A DNA stretch of 29,355 nt, taken from CAYXZL01 sp964469925. GTDB lineage: Bacteria > Patescibacteriota > Gracilibacteria > Absconditabacterales > Absconditicoccaceae. A program made the position numbers and the translations under genes. The notes below the pieces were generated by a model. It did no database searches. It saw only the letters and a program-made list of their open reading frames with translations, and was not told the DNA's origin. This document shows, piece by piece, positions 8,725-18,407 of this stretch. The stretch lies in assembly GCA_964469925.1 (NCBI GenBank), contig CAYXZL010000016.1, positions 1 through 29,355 on the forward strand, given 5' to 3'. Positions within the stretch are counted from its first letter, which is position 1, and each line of letters opens with the position of its first letter.

Positions 8725-10362
8725 TTAGGGAGCATACATGTCTATGTGGTTACTATTGTTGTTTTCATACATTTCATTTACTTGATTACTAGGATCTACT
8801 ATTGCTGTGATAGAGTAATCTCACTTAGAATGGCCGTCTTGTATACCAAACTGTTCTAGTGCAAAAGGGTAGTCAAAACAACGATATTCTCTTCAACCTA
8901 ATATACCACTTACTGTTACTTGCTTTTTTATTCAATTTACATCCATTGCTATTACAATATCCCCTTCAAACCTGTGTTTTTCATTACAAACCTGCACTGT
9001 GGCGTAGTGCTTTGATAGAATAAACTTTTCATATATCTTTGCAATGTAGAAGTCTGGTCTATTGTCTACTAATGTGATATTATCCCTAATGGTGTTGTTT
9101 CTTTCATTTGTCTCAGCAATTTGGTCAAAAGGATCTACCGTCACTCATAATGAGTAACTTCTTCCTCATCTCATATTGAGCTCATCAAGACTACTTGCAT
9201 ATATTTCACACTCTCCCCTGTTTAGATATATCTTTTGTGCAATGTCTTGTATCACGCCGTTGCTTTCTAACCTCAACATAGCAAATCCTTCGTAATAGTC
9301 TTTTGCATTACAAACCTCAAATAATAAGTTTCCTGCTAAACTATCAAAATTCATCGATGCTATGTAGAGATCAGGCTTGCTACTACTGTTTGCATTGGAC
9401 TGGTCAAATAGTCTGACCCTTTCTTGTTTTCGGTTATTGACCTCACTTTTTTCTTTGATGAGATCGTCAACATCTGCATCTACCCTGATCATATAGGCTC
9501 ACTTCTTAACATTATTAAATGCTACGATAGGTATATACACATCTTTACATTCATCATGCATAAATCGTCAGCCATCAAATCATACTTTTTCTTTTTCCCC
9601 GTCCACATCAAACTGTGTGGCAAAATCGTTGTCTGTTGGTATAAACACGTCACCTCACTGATTACACACGACTGATAGTAATCATGGTCAAAACTCTTCA
9701 TAATTGTTGGTATACGCTATTGCTTTGACAGAGAAATCTGGTATGTTATCCTGACATGATCAGGGCTTAATATAATCAGCACCAGCAGCTTCTGCTTCGC
9801 ATGCACTATTGTATGTTTTAAGGTTTTGATAGCACTTGTAGTTTGTGCATACATTGACGATTCCACAAACTTGTTTGTGTGATGCATCACACTGTACAGC
9901 TACTGTGCTGGTTGGAACGCCTATTGCTGTTTTGGTGGTCGTTGGCTTTCCCTGGCAAAGGCTAGGTATTTTTTGACATATTTCATTATTTGCATTTGAG
10001 CTTTTCGTTAGATTATCCATATAATTTGTTATACTCCGATGCACTATTTCGTATACAAATGAGTCTTGCACTGTTAGTGTACTTGTATCGAGTTTTTTTT
10101 CTAATGCTACCTTGATAGCCGTTAGGTAGTCTAGCCTCTGATTCGTTTTTGGAAACTTGTTTTCTATCATTCCGAATACTTTATCCATTGTCTGGTCTAC
10201 AACCTTATATGTATCCTGCCAGATCCCTCTACAGGATAGGGTTTCTATGTTTACTTGTGTACAATTTTCTTGTACTGTTGGGTAATATGAAATTGGTATA
10301 CTGGCTGCAGCGGTACCTCGACTTCGTATCAAACTGCAACATAGAAGCACAATTTTCTTCAT
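8725..10362 (-). CDS. Secreted Kazal-like/CARDB repeat protein
   Basis: 545 aa exported protein. A signal-like N-terminus (MKKIVLLCCSL...TAAAS) is followed by a helical domain to about residue 150. A Cys-rich Kazal-like module spans about 160-202 (CGIVNVC, NLKTYNSACEAEAAGA, GSC), the pattern of Kazal-type protease inhibitors. Three tandem beta-rich repeats follow at about 206-320, 327-425 and 427-545. They begin PDFSVKAIAY, PDLYIASMNF and PDFYIAKIYE, each carries VCN, and each ends in DP/D..E..NN (IAETNERNN, VNEMYENNN), as in CARDB adhesion-like domains. The protein probably sits at or leaves the cell surface; binding partners are unknown. ATG 10362 is chosen because it starts the signal peptide; ATG 10404 is an in-frame alternative. 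It lies 62 nt downstream of sufS. Confidence 0.82.
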
Positions 10363-10424
10363 GGCTATGTGTAAAGCGATAAATTTACACATATTATATA
10401 CCATATTTCTTTACATGCAAATTT

Positions 10425-11627
10425 TTATGTTATTGCATCTAGTTCGTTAAAAAAACTGTCTATATCGGACCTTGTATTGTATAGATAAGTACTTATACGA
10501 CAAGCACCAGCTTGGCCCAGATAGTGCCACAGTGGATATGTACAGTGTCAGCCGCATCTGATTGCTATATTTTTCAGTGCCATCATTTCACCTATTCTTG
10601 TCTGATTTGAGTTAGTTTTCGGGGAAAAGGAAAATATTCCTATTCTGTCTTCGGAGTTCATCGGTCAAAATACTGATATTGTATCTTGTCTCGATAGAAA
10701 TTTACTCAAAGAGTAATCTACCAAGCCCTTGTCGTGACTCATTATTGTTTCTATTCAACCGATTGTTTGTATGTACTTTAATGCCTCTCATAGAGCAACT
10801 GCAGCAATCACGTTGGGAGTTCCAGGTTCTCGTTTTTCTGGTCAAAACGATGCTGTGTATCATTGTGTTGTCACGTCCTCTACTGTTCATCACCCAACTA
10901 GACCTGGTTGTAGATTTTTGATTAGCTCTTTCTTCATGTATAACATACCCAAACCTGTTATTCACATTACTTTATGTGCTGTAGATACGAGAATATCACA
11001 TCCTATGTTTTGTATATTTACCTTTATCTTTCCTATTGCCTGCGATGCATCTATCATATACAAGGTATCCTTTTTTACTAACTTCCCTATTTCTTGTGTT
11101 GGAAATATTGTACCTGTTGTATTCGAAACTGCACTAATAGAGACAACTTTTACCCTTGTGTCATACTTCTTTTTGAAATCATCCCAGTCAATACGGTAAT
11201 CTTCTGTCATCCCGATATACGAAATATTACATCATGTTTGCTCGGCCAATACTTGTCGTGGTAGAATAGTAGCATGATGATCTCGTATGCCTAACAATAT
11301 TGTATCTCATGATTTGAGGTAATGCGAGCGGAGGAGTGAGGTTGTGACAAGGTTTACTGCATATGTAGCATTGTGTGTATAGATGATTTCATCAGAACTT
11401 GCTCCGATCAGCTCTGCATATTTTTCTTTGGACTGTCGATAGAGTTCTTCCGATTCCTCCGCAATCTTGTAGATACCTCTATGGATATTTGCATTTGTTT
11501 TTTGTAAATACGTAGAAACGGCATCTATTACAGACCTTGGTTTTTGTGTTGTTGCGGCATTGTCCAAATAGACTAGTTTCGGATTGCTTAAAAAAATCGG
11601 AAAGTCTGATTTATAGTCTTTTTTCAT
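10425..11627 (-). CDS. sufS: Cysteine desulfurase, SufS type
   Basis: 400 aa PLP-dependent enzyme that removes sulfur from cysteine for Fe-S cluster assembly and thio-modification. Visible signatures are YLDNAATTQKPRSVID at the N-terminus, NANIHRGIYKIAEES, THNATYAVNLV, and DASQAIGKIKVN before the PLP-binding lysine in STAHKVMG (Lys219). The active-site cysteine loop is RCGGHCTYPLW (Cys362) followed by ACRISTYLYNT. This short loop with a Cys just before PL matches group-II (SufS/CsdA) enzymes. Several UGA-Gly codons occur, including the one after HKVM. ATG 11627 is preferred over the in-frame TTG 11645. No SufU, SufE or SufBCD gene is within the window, so its sulfur acceptor is not known. Upstream of the CARDB gene, downstream of htrA. 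Confidence 0.93.
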
Positions 11628-11707
11628 TATATTTTTTGAACACAAAAAGTTGTGATTGTTGTGCTCTTATCATAGATAAAGTTTTTCATAAAACAAGTTC
11701 GCACTCA

Positions 11708-12904
11708 CTATGATTTAGTATTTTTGGCAAGTGTAACGCGTACCGTTTTCTCCTCTCCTCACCTTTTGAGTGATACAATGATCTCCTCTCCTGGCTTATG
11801 TGTAAACAATTGGTAAAGGAAAGGGTTCTTTTCATCTATCGGCGTACCATCGATTGCTGTGATGATATCGTTTTTTTTGATGCCTGCCTGATCTGCAGCT
11901 CACCCTGATACAACTTCCATGACAGCGACTCATTTTTTCTCGCTAATTTTCAGCTCCTCCTGTGTTTTTCTATCAATATCTACATATTGAATACCTATAA
12001 ATGGTCTAACAATAGCATCATTTTCTTGTATGGATGACAGAGTAGCTTGAACAAATTCATCACTGACAGGGATAGAAAAACCAATATCGTTTCCTATTGC
12101 ACTAATAGCTGTATTGATTCCTATTACTTTACCATCAATTCCTATTAGCGGTCAGCCACTGTTTCCCTGGCTGATGGCCGTGTCAGTTTGATAGAGTCAG
12201 GCGTAAATATTTTCATTATCTGAGAACAGTCTCCTATCTCTACCACTAATAATACCTAAGGTTACAGAGTTTTGGTATTCATTGAGGGTGTTTCCTATAG
12301 CTACGGTTAGAGAACCCACAGGCACCTCTTGTTTAAAAGGCATAAAGCTTGCTGGCTCAGACTCGGCTGGTACGTCTGCTGGGCTAATTTTTAGTACAGC
12401 CACATCGATAACAGGATCTAACCGTGCCTTTTCTACTTTTGCTGTGCTACCATCTGCAAATATCACTGAATAATCAGCTTTTACATCATCAACCACATGC
12501 TTATTGGTAACAATATAACCTCTTTTATCGGCGTAAATTCAGCTACCTCCTCATACCTCTTGACGCTGAGTGATGCTATCTTGTCATCATCACCGTCTTT
12601 CATTGAAAAAGAAATCAAAAGGATCAGACGCATTGATAAAGGTCACATCTTTTGTCGCAACAACACTTACAACGCTTTTTTTTGATTGAGCGATGATATC
12701 GACAAGGTTTGCTTGAAAATCCCTTAAAGATACTGTTATAGGCTGATTCTGCTCTTCATTTGAAGGTTTTTCGTCTCTTGTTGGAACTGCATCCATTATT
12801 GTGCTGGGATTGGGAACAAACAGGCTTTGTCGATAATACAATCCACTAGTAGTGATAAGGCTTGTTATGATAGCTACAATAATCGCTGACCATAGGTGTT
12901 TCAT
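11708..12904 (-). CDS. Trypsin-like serine protease HtrA/DegP with PDZ domain
   Basis: 398 aa envelope protease/chaperone. One N-terminal membrane anchor (WSAIIVAIITSLITTSGL) is followed by a linker and the protease domain. The catalytic triad is visible: His136 in GYIVTNKHVV, Asp167 in DVAVLKI and Ser249 in GNSGGPL. The second Gly of GNSGGPL is UGA. The LA-loop carries a Gly-rich RRGGGQDS and EVGGGSG, with tandem UGA codons (TGA TGA TGA). One C-terminal PDZ domain has VSGGAADQAGIKKNDIITAI. This gives the usual anchor-protease-PDZ order of Gram-positive/CPR HtrA. ATG 12904 starts directly before the membrane helix; no clear ribosome-binding site. Stop TAG lies 80 nt before sufS. Confidence 0.95.
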
Positions 12905-13045
12905 TATTTTTCGTGAGATATAAACAGGGTCTTTCGTTGCATTATAGATAAAATCGCAAAGAATACACCCCAAGTTCTTTTTCTTTTTAGATTTGTTTAA
13001 GGTTGCTTTTCTTTAAAAAGCTGAAATATGGCCTAACTTACCCTC

Positions 13046-13738
13046 TTATCAGTTTTTATTATCTACAATGTCTTTTTTTAGCATGTGCAGTTCTCGATGA
13101 TATTTGCCCAATAATGCTAATACCACTGAGTAAAATCCTATATGGATAGCTAATGTTCGCAATAAGCCATTGTAATTTCATAGAAAAACAACTGTCCCAA
13201 TCCGACCCCCTACTGTTGCTCCAATAGTGATAATTGTCGCATCCTTTCTGTTTATGAACCGATACATAGGAATATGAGCAATCATCATGATTCCAGCCAT
13301 AATGCTTGCAATATGCCCTACATCTGAAGTAATAGATGTATGGATTCACATTATAATTCAGACAAAACATGCTTGTTGAAAGCATATTTCCATGTACTTT
13401 GTATATACAAAATATTTCCTAGGAGCTAAAAACATACTGGGTATAGAGGAAGATTTGCGTGTTATGGAGAATCTCATTGCTTGTTTGTATCCTCGGGTGT
13501 TGAGCACTATAAAGACTATAAACCGCCCTCGATATACAATTTCTGTTCTTGGTTGCATTACTCTTTGGATTTCACCGGATGGGATTGTGTGGTATAGGGC
13601 CATGACTATTGTGCCTATTCATAGTGCATAAAAGACTCCTCGTATGAGGATATGTTCGTAGTCTTTTTTACGTATCAATAGATTGCTTGCCCCCATCCAC
13701 ACGATAAAAATTATTATATAGGGTAGAACCGAAATCAT
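13046..13738 (-). CDS. Polytopic membrane protein, unknown function
   Basis: 230 aa. It begins with a hydrophobic helix (MISVLPYIIIFIVWMG) and has about six hydrophobic segments, including GVFYALGIGTIVMALYH, IASIMAGIMMIAHIPMY and GFYSVVLALLG. Conserved-looking polar patches are MQPRTEIVYRGRF and YTKYMEICFQQACFVG, which place Glu and Gln residues at membrane edges. No family was recognized. A CAAX-protease (CPBP) fold was considered, but the required EE..R and F..H patterns are not convincing. Last residues are DNKNG with Gly encoded by UGA before TAA. It lies between the Trx-CcdA gene and htrA with gaps of 82 and 141 nt, all on the minus strand. Confidence 0.7.
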
Positions 13739-13820
13739 ACTTTGTGTTTCTTTTTAAAAAGCTTTGATAGCCTGATTACTTTTTTTATCATCAGCAATGA
13801 TCCATTAGGAATTCTTATTT

Positions 13821-14876
13821 TTACTGCAGGACAATAAAGACCCCTAAGGCTATCAGTATCACAGAGGCAATCAAATGTAATATACGGACGTTTTTTTGCC
13901 TCATCTCCTCCAAAGCTTCTATATCAGATCACTTATACATAGCAAAAGATATGATGATCATTGGTAGTACAAATATCATGTTATAAAGTACCAGATATCA
14001 TACTGCCTTTCGGTAGAGCGTTTCTTTGCCTAACATGCTTATAATAACAATATAGGGACCGCTCGTACATGGCAATAAAAAGAGGCTAACGAGAAAACCA
14101 ACTATAAATGCTCAGATCGGGCTTGTCACTGACTCCAACAACTTTCTTAATTTGGGTCTCCATCTCATAGGCACTTCCATCCTAAATCATTTGCCATACC
14201 AGAAAAAATCCTTGAGATTTAACAATCAAAGCATTATCGCAATGATGCCGACTATCTGAGTGAACGTATTACCTAATTCAAAATTTGCAACGACACTATA
14301 CAGTCCTAAACCCATCAAAAGATATGAAAGGAAAATCGAAGCGGAAAAAGCAAGTCCTGAGTAAAGTGCTCTTTTTTTTGTACTTGTAATCAGAAGTGCT
14401 GAAATCAATATAATCAATACGGCAAAAGCACAGGGATTGATAGCATCAACAATTGCTGCTCATATCACTATTGGAATACTTATGGATTTAGATGATTTTT
14501 TTTCTTTACGAGTACGCATTTCTAAGGACTCCTTCGTTTCGTATCCCAAGAGATAGTTTTTTATTTGTTCTACGCCAAAGTAAGCTTTTTTGTCAACATA
14601 TAGCATTGGCACACCTCTTTCCATGCTCGGTATCTGAAGACTATCTGCTATTTCTGTGAAGTACTGTGCGTTTCCCGCATCATGATACACCTCCTTGATT
14701 TCAACGTTAAGTCCTGTCGACAAATCTACTACTGTTAGAAACTTTTTAATCTGTGCACAGTGGGAGCAGCCGTCACCCACGAACAATACTGCATCCTTAG
14801 GTTCCCATTCAGGACTTTGGGCAAATCACCAAGACCGTAATATAATAGCAATTATCCCTATCACTGCTTTTTTCAT
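13821..14876 (-). CDS. Thioredoxin-CcdA fusion (DsbD-like thiol reductant transporter)
   Basis: 351 aa. A hydrophobic N-terminus (MKKAVIGIIAIIL) leads into a thioredoxin/glutaredoxin-like domain with redox motif CSHC (FVGDGCSHCAQIKKF) and the cis-Pro segment RGVPMLYVD. From about residue 137 there are about six membrane helices of the CcdA/DsbD-beta family, with the two signature cysteines in DAINPCAFAVL and LLPCTSGPYIV. The protein should carry reducing equivalents across the membrane to extracytoplasmic thiols. Glycines in the CcdA part are partly UGA (IVIGAAIVD). Divergent from the MFS gene; ATG 14876 gives the membrane-targeting N-terminus. Good family match. Confidence 0.9.
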
Positions 14877-15049
14877 TGCAAGAGATATAATAAATGAAGT
14901 ATCTTTGGGGGAAGAATGTGCAAATACTTAGAAACTGCAAGTCCTCCATTGTATTATGACTTGCTATCTTCGTTATAGGTTTTCCGGTTTCTATTTTGTC
15001 TTTTTGTCGCTACTTTCATATAACTACTGCTGTATTGAAACCTCTTAAT

Positions 15050-15078
15050 TTTACAAATATCTCATTTTCTTGTATACT
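15050..15078 (+). promoter_or_regulatory. Sigma70-type promoter of the MFS gene
   Basis: TTTACA at 15050-15055 and TATACT at 15073-15078 are separated by an optimal 17 nt, 21 nt upstream of the ATG at 15100. The leader carries AGGGG as a possible ribosome-binding site. Confidence 0.6.
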
Positions 15079-15099
15079 ATCTTAGGGGTTTGATTTTGT

Positions 15100-16425
15100 A
15101 TGTTAGATATGTTTTCATCTTTGCAATCGTGAGTTCGTAGCATTACTTATGATGTTCTCACACTTCCAGCATTGGTTAAGCAGCTCTCCTTTAGTCTCTT
15201 TCTTTTTATGCTTTGACGGGGACTATGAGCAGATGTCTTTTTTTCTATTTATATCACTACCATTGTCACTACTACCACACTCGTTGGTGTCTTGGGTGCT
15301 GTATTGTCTGCATGCAAACTACTTCTTTCTGTTCCTGTTGGTCGTTTTTACGATACTATCAACCCCAAACTACTCCTTATTTTTTCTAAGGTTACCTATA
15401 TTTTGGGAGGACTTTGTTATTTCTCGGCAGGATATTTTAGTTCTCCACGACTTTTGCTCGTCGGTATTGTATGTAACGGTATTGCTAGCCCGGTTTACTT
15501 CACAACCGTTTACAACATTGTTCGCCATCAAACTAATCATGATCAAGCAACTCGTGCTTTTGGTTTAGTAAATAGTGCTATTCATGCATGATATTTTATT
15601 GGAGCATTGTGTATTGCTATTTTTATTAATCATCTTCCACTCCCCTATGTCTTTCTTTTGATGATCATTTTTACTCTTATCTCACTTTTTGTTAATCTGA
15701 GGTTCGTGATCCATCATGAAAAGGGTGTGTGGGCGGTCATCAACAAAACAATCCTTCATGATCATATCTACCATAGGCTATGGAAAGATCTTAAGCAGTA
15801 CAACATCACTCTTTATCTTACTTTATTTCTCCAATTACTTTTTGGAATACTAGATTATGTCAGTTTTTTGTTTATTCCGCTTCTTGGCTTGAGTAATAAT
15901 TTGCCACTTTCACACATAGCGATTATTTTCGCCATTATGCGTATCCCTTATCTTTTTTCTTTCTTTTTTAGTGAATGGTTTAGTCGCTCTAACAAATTCG
16001 TATTGGTTTGTGGTAGTTATATTATGGTCTGATTACTCCTATTGTGATTGTCCCAAGTTCACCATTTTGCTGCTATGCTGTGATTATCGTTACTAGTGGC
16101 TACATGACTTTCTCTTACACGTCCTATTATCTTATGATTTATTTCACAACTTGTACAAGCTCGCCACAGATCAGAAATTACTGGTTTGCAAGAAGCTGTT
16201 AGCAGAGTTGGAGAAATTATTGGAGCCTTGGGTTTTGCTCTTGTTGCAGAGTTCGGTAGCTTGCAATTATGATTTTTGTGGGTAGGGCTTGTTGTTTTGC
16301 TTGCTGCCACTGGTATCTTGATGCAACAACATCTTTTTATCCTGCCCAAGGTAAAACGACTTACGGTTGTCAAAAACACTGTGTTGGGCATTGTCGAAGA
16401 TTTTGAGTCTTATTGGGGGAAGTAA
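15100..16425 (+). CDS. Major facilitator superfamily transporter
   Basis: 441 aa with about 12 membrane segments. The loop between helices 2 and 3 carries the MFS motif-A-like SVPVGRFYDTINPKLL. After helix 6 comes a basic cytoplasmic loop (HHEKGVWAVINKTIL...KDLKQYN), then a second six-helix half beginning LYLTLFLQLLFGILDYVSF. Late motifs include QARHRSEITGLQEAVSRVGE, typical of drug-type MFS carriers. More than ten UGA-Gly codons fall within membrane helices, so the standard code shows only fragments. Substrate cannot be told from sequence. The TAA directly abuts the reverse-complement stop of the convergent gene at 16426. Confidence 0.88.
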
Positions 16426-16725
16426 CTAGTCTTCAAATATAGGTAATTTATTGTACCTAGCTTGTATTTTTCAAATTAACGTTTCCATCTTAGTAAGTTC
16501 AGCCATGGCGTCGTCATCTAGGGCACCACCTGACAATAGGTCTTCAAGCTCTTCTCCATTAACTGGACCGCTTTCTATAGTCTGAAGTACTCTTGCCATT
16601 TGACTATTTACATTCCTTATTAGTCCTCAAAAGGTTTGACCTTCGAATCCCTCCAATGGTAAAAAAAATTGTCCGTCAATTGTGGTTGCTGGGAAGTTCT
16701 CTGGAATAATAGGATTTTTATTCAT
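16426..16725 (-). CDS. Small acidic hypothetical protein
   Basis: 99 aa, predicted soluble, beginning MNKNPIIPENFPATTIDG. A Gly/Phe-rich segment (FFLPLEGFEGQTFGGLIR) precedes a helical half with an acidic stretch (NGEELEDLLSGGALDDDAMA) and a final helix ending in KLPIFED. Two UGA-Gly codons. The overall look recalls small helical subunits such as GatC, but the GatC signature is not clear and no gatA/gatB is nearby. Its start overlaps the last codons of the decayed frame upstream (ATGAATAA), suggesting ancestral translational coupling. Function unknown. Confidence 0.7.
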
Positions 16726-16726
16726 C

Positions 16727-17100
16727 GTTTTTTATATAAAGTAAATAGCTCTTTGGTTGTTCTATAGCTTTAAATCCTGGGTAATCTATATCAAAAAACC
16801 GATTTCCTTATCTTCACGAAAAAGTTCACTTATCAATAATCTGTACACAAAGAGTTATATCTCATACCGATCTTCTACATTAATTGGTTCATCGATATCT
16901 ACTGTTGGATATCATAAAGCCTCTGCATAGGCGTTTGTTAACAATCTCAGTAGCCTCGTTTGCTGGGTCGCTCGTCTAAGGTCCAACGCACTTAATAACT
17001 CCTGTCTTTTGTCAGGAGACAAGTTTCCACTATCTATTTTTGCCATCCTTCCCTAATATTCATCTTCAGTTAGGAAGTCGGCACCCTCTATATCTAACAT
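16727..17100 (-). pseudogene. Interrupted small gene (two in-frame stops plus a homopolymer frameshift)
   Basis: Read from ATG 17100, MLDIEGADFLTEDEY meets TAG at 17053-17055. The same frame continues as GRMAKIDSGNLSPDKRQELL and on to NVEDRYEI, then meets TAA at 16855-16857. It continues again as LFVYRLLISELFREDKEIG up to a run of six T. One extra T there would join the frame to FFDIDYPGFKAIEQPKSYLL...KNDE, ending at the TAA that overlaps the next start. Together these make a coherent protein of about 125 aa, mostly helical with an amphipathic character. The middle piece (16855-17046, 63 aa, ATG 17046) could alone be a real small protein, since GGAAGG precedes it, but that spacing is too tight. 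Best read as a decaying gene or base-call errors. Family unknown. Confidence 0.55.
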
Positions 17101-17140
17101 TATCAATTCCCTTCTTTTTTAAAACATTGCTACACGCCTA

Positions 17141-17722
17141 CTATTCTTTAAACTCCACAACTGGTGCTGTGTCTGATCCTTCTTGTGCCTCGAACAATGC
17201 TTTTTGAGCAAAGCCAAAGATTGCAGCAGCGATATTGGTTGGAAAGCTACGTCTCAAAATATTATAGTCTCTTGCAACTTCGTTGTATCTCATTCTTTCC
17301 GTAGAAATGCGATTTTCTGTTCATTCTAATTGTGCCTGTAACTCAAGAAAGTTTTGGTTTGACTTGAGATCTGGGTAGGCCTCCACTGTTACTAGTAACC
17401 TGGATAACGCACTACCTAGCTCTCCTTGTACTGCTTGAAATTGCTGGAGACTAGCTGCATCATTGACATCAACTGTTGTCTGTGTTGCCTTTGCTCTTGC
17501 CTCTGTTACTTCTGTTAGTACACGCTCTTCTTGAGCGGCGAAACCTTTGACTGTATTCACCAAGTTTGGCACCAAATCTGCTCTCCTCTGATACTGATTT
17601 TCCACTTGTGCTCGTGCACCATTGACTGATTCATCAGCCTTGACTAAACCGTTATATTTGCCTACTACCCAGAATCATAGTAGTATGACAATAATGATGA
17701 TATAGATTCCTGCTTTTTTCAT
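17141..17722 (-). CDS. lemA: LemA family protein
   Basis: 193 aa. An N-terminal membrane anchor (AGIYIIIIVILLGFWVVGKY) is followed by the LemA helical bundle with its signatures YNGLVKADESVNGARAQVEN, QYQRRADLVPNLVNTVKGFA, SRLLVTVEAYPDLKSNQNFL and NEVARDYNILRRSFPTNI. LemA proteins are extracytoplasmic helical proteins of unclear function that commonly sit next to TPM-domain proteins, as is nearly the case here. Stop TAG. AGAGAA precedes ATG 17722. Family match is firm. Confidence 0.95.
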
Positions 17723-17770
17723 GAGATTTCTCTATATGTGATAAATAGATTGAGTGCTTGTAATCAGTAT

Positions 17771-18382
17771 CTATACGCTGATGGTATCAATTTTATTATT
17801 TATTACTAGTAGAATGTTGTGAGCTTTTTTGCAATCATCCCATGTCCGTGAGGGTTGGAGAATAAGTACTCGTATCTCACCCAATTCATGATGCAGAACG
17901 TGCTCCAATTTGGTGAGTTCTTTGGCAAGCTCAGGCAAACCCGGTATTTCTTGACCCAAAAGTACTAAGATACCAACCACGATACGATCTACGATTTTGT
18001 GGCAGTGTTTTTGGAAGGCAGGCCGCTTTGTTTGTGAACACATCATTTGCTCCCTCATATCGATCATCAAATGACGAATGGCAGATTCGATCTGTTGTCT
18101 GAGAAATTTTTTTTCATGCTCAAGCTGTCCGAGCATATCTTGACCATAGAGCAGCTTACTACGTTTGGCAATATGGACAAAATTAAGGTTGAAAACATCT
18201 TTCCCTTGCATCAAATCAGCTGTTGTGAGAATTATTCGTTGCTCGCTTGTTCCCCTACAATCGAATATTGCGTCCACGATACTGTCTGTCACGACTACGA
18301 TAACCTTCTGGTCAGGAGGCTGATAATGGTAAACACTGCGTATTTCTGGTATCTTCTGTAAAGTGTCTATCGTCTTTTTCAT
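17771..18382 (-). CDS. Nucleotidyltransferase-like helical protein
   Basis: 203 aa from ATG 18382 (MKKTIDTLQKIPEI). The first half has an alternating strand/helix pattern (YQPPDQKVIVVVTDSIVDAI, then RIILTTADLMQGKDVFNLNF) ending in HIAKRSKLLYGQDML, which resembles the close of a small nucleotidyltransferase domain. However, the Gly-Ser and Asp-x-Asp catalytic pattern is not clear. The second half is helical (LEHEKKFLRQQIESAIRHLM, LPELAKELTKLEHVLHH) and HEPN-like in appearance. It contains no UGA codon, so a standard-code caller extends it upstream to about 18499 through the TPM gene's tail, adding a false acidic Asp-rich N-terminus. It lies 25 nt after the TPM stop and 48 nt before lemA, probably one operon. 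The functional call is tentative. Confidence 0.6.
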   Translation of the reverse strand: MKKTIDTLQKIPEIRSVYHYQPPDQKVIVVVTDSIVDAIFDCRGTSEQRIILTTADLMQGKDVFNLNFVHIAKRSKLLYGQDMLGQLEHEKKFLRQQIESAIRHLMIDMREQMMCSQTKRPAFQKHCHKIVDRIVVGILVLLGQEIPGLPELAKELTKLEHVLHHELGEIRVLILQPSRTWDDCKKAHNILLVINNKIDTISV

Positions 18383-18407
18383 CAGTACAGTATGGAATAA
18401 ATGTATC

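Noticed and set aside
10771..11199. 142-aa plus-strand ORF
   Set aside because: Antisense to sufS, whose PLP and active-site motifs are unambiguous.
13746..13763. CTTTTTAAAAAG palindrome as a terminator for the membrane protein or Trx-CcdA gene
   Set aside because: Perfect palindrome without a loop and without GC pairs; not a credible hairpin.
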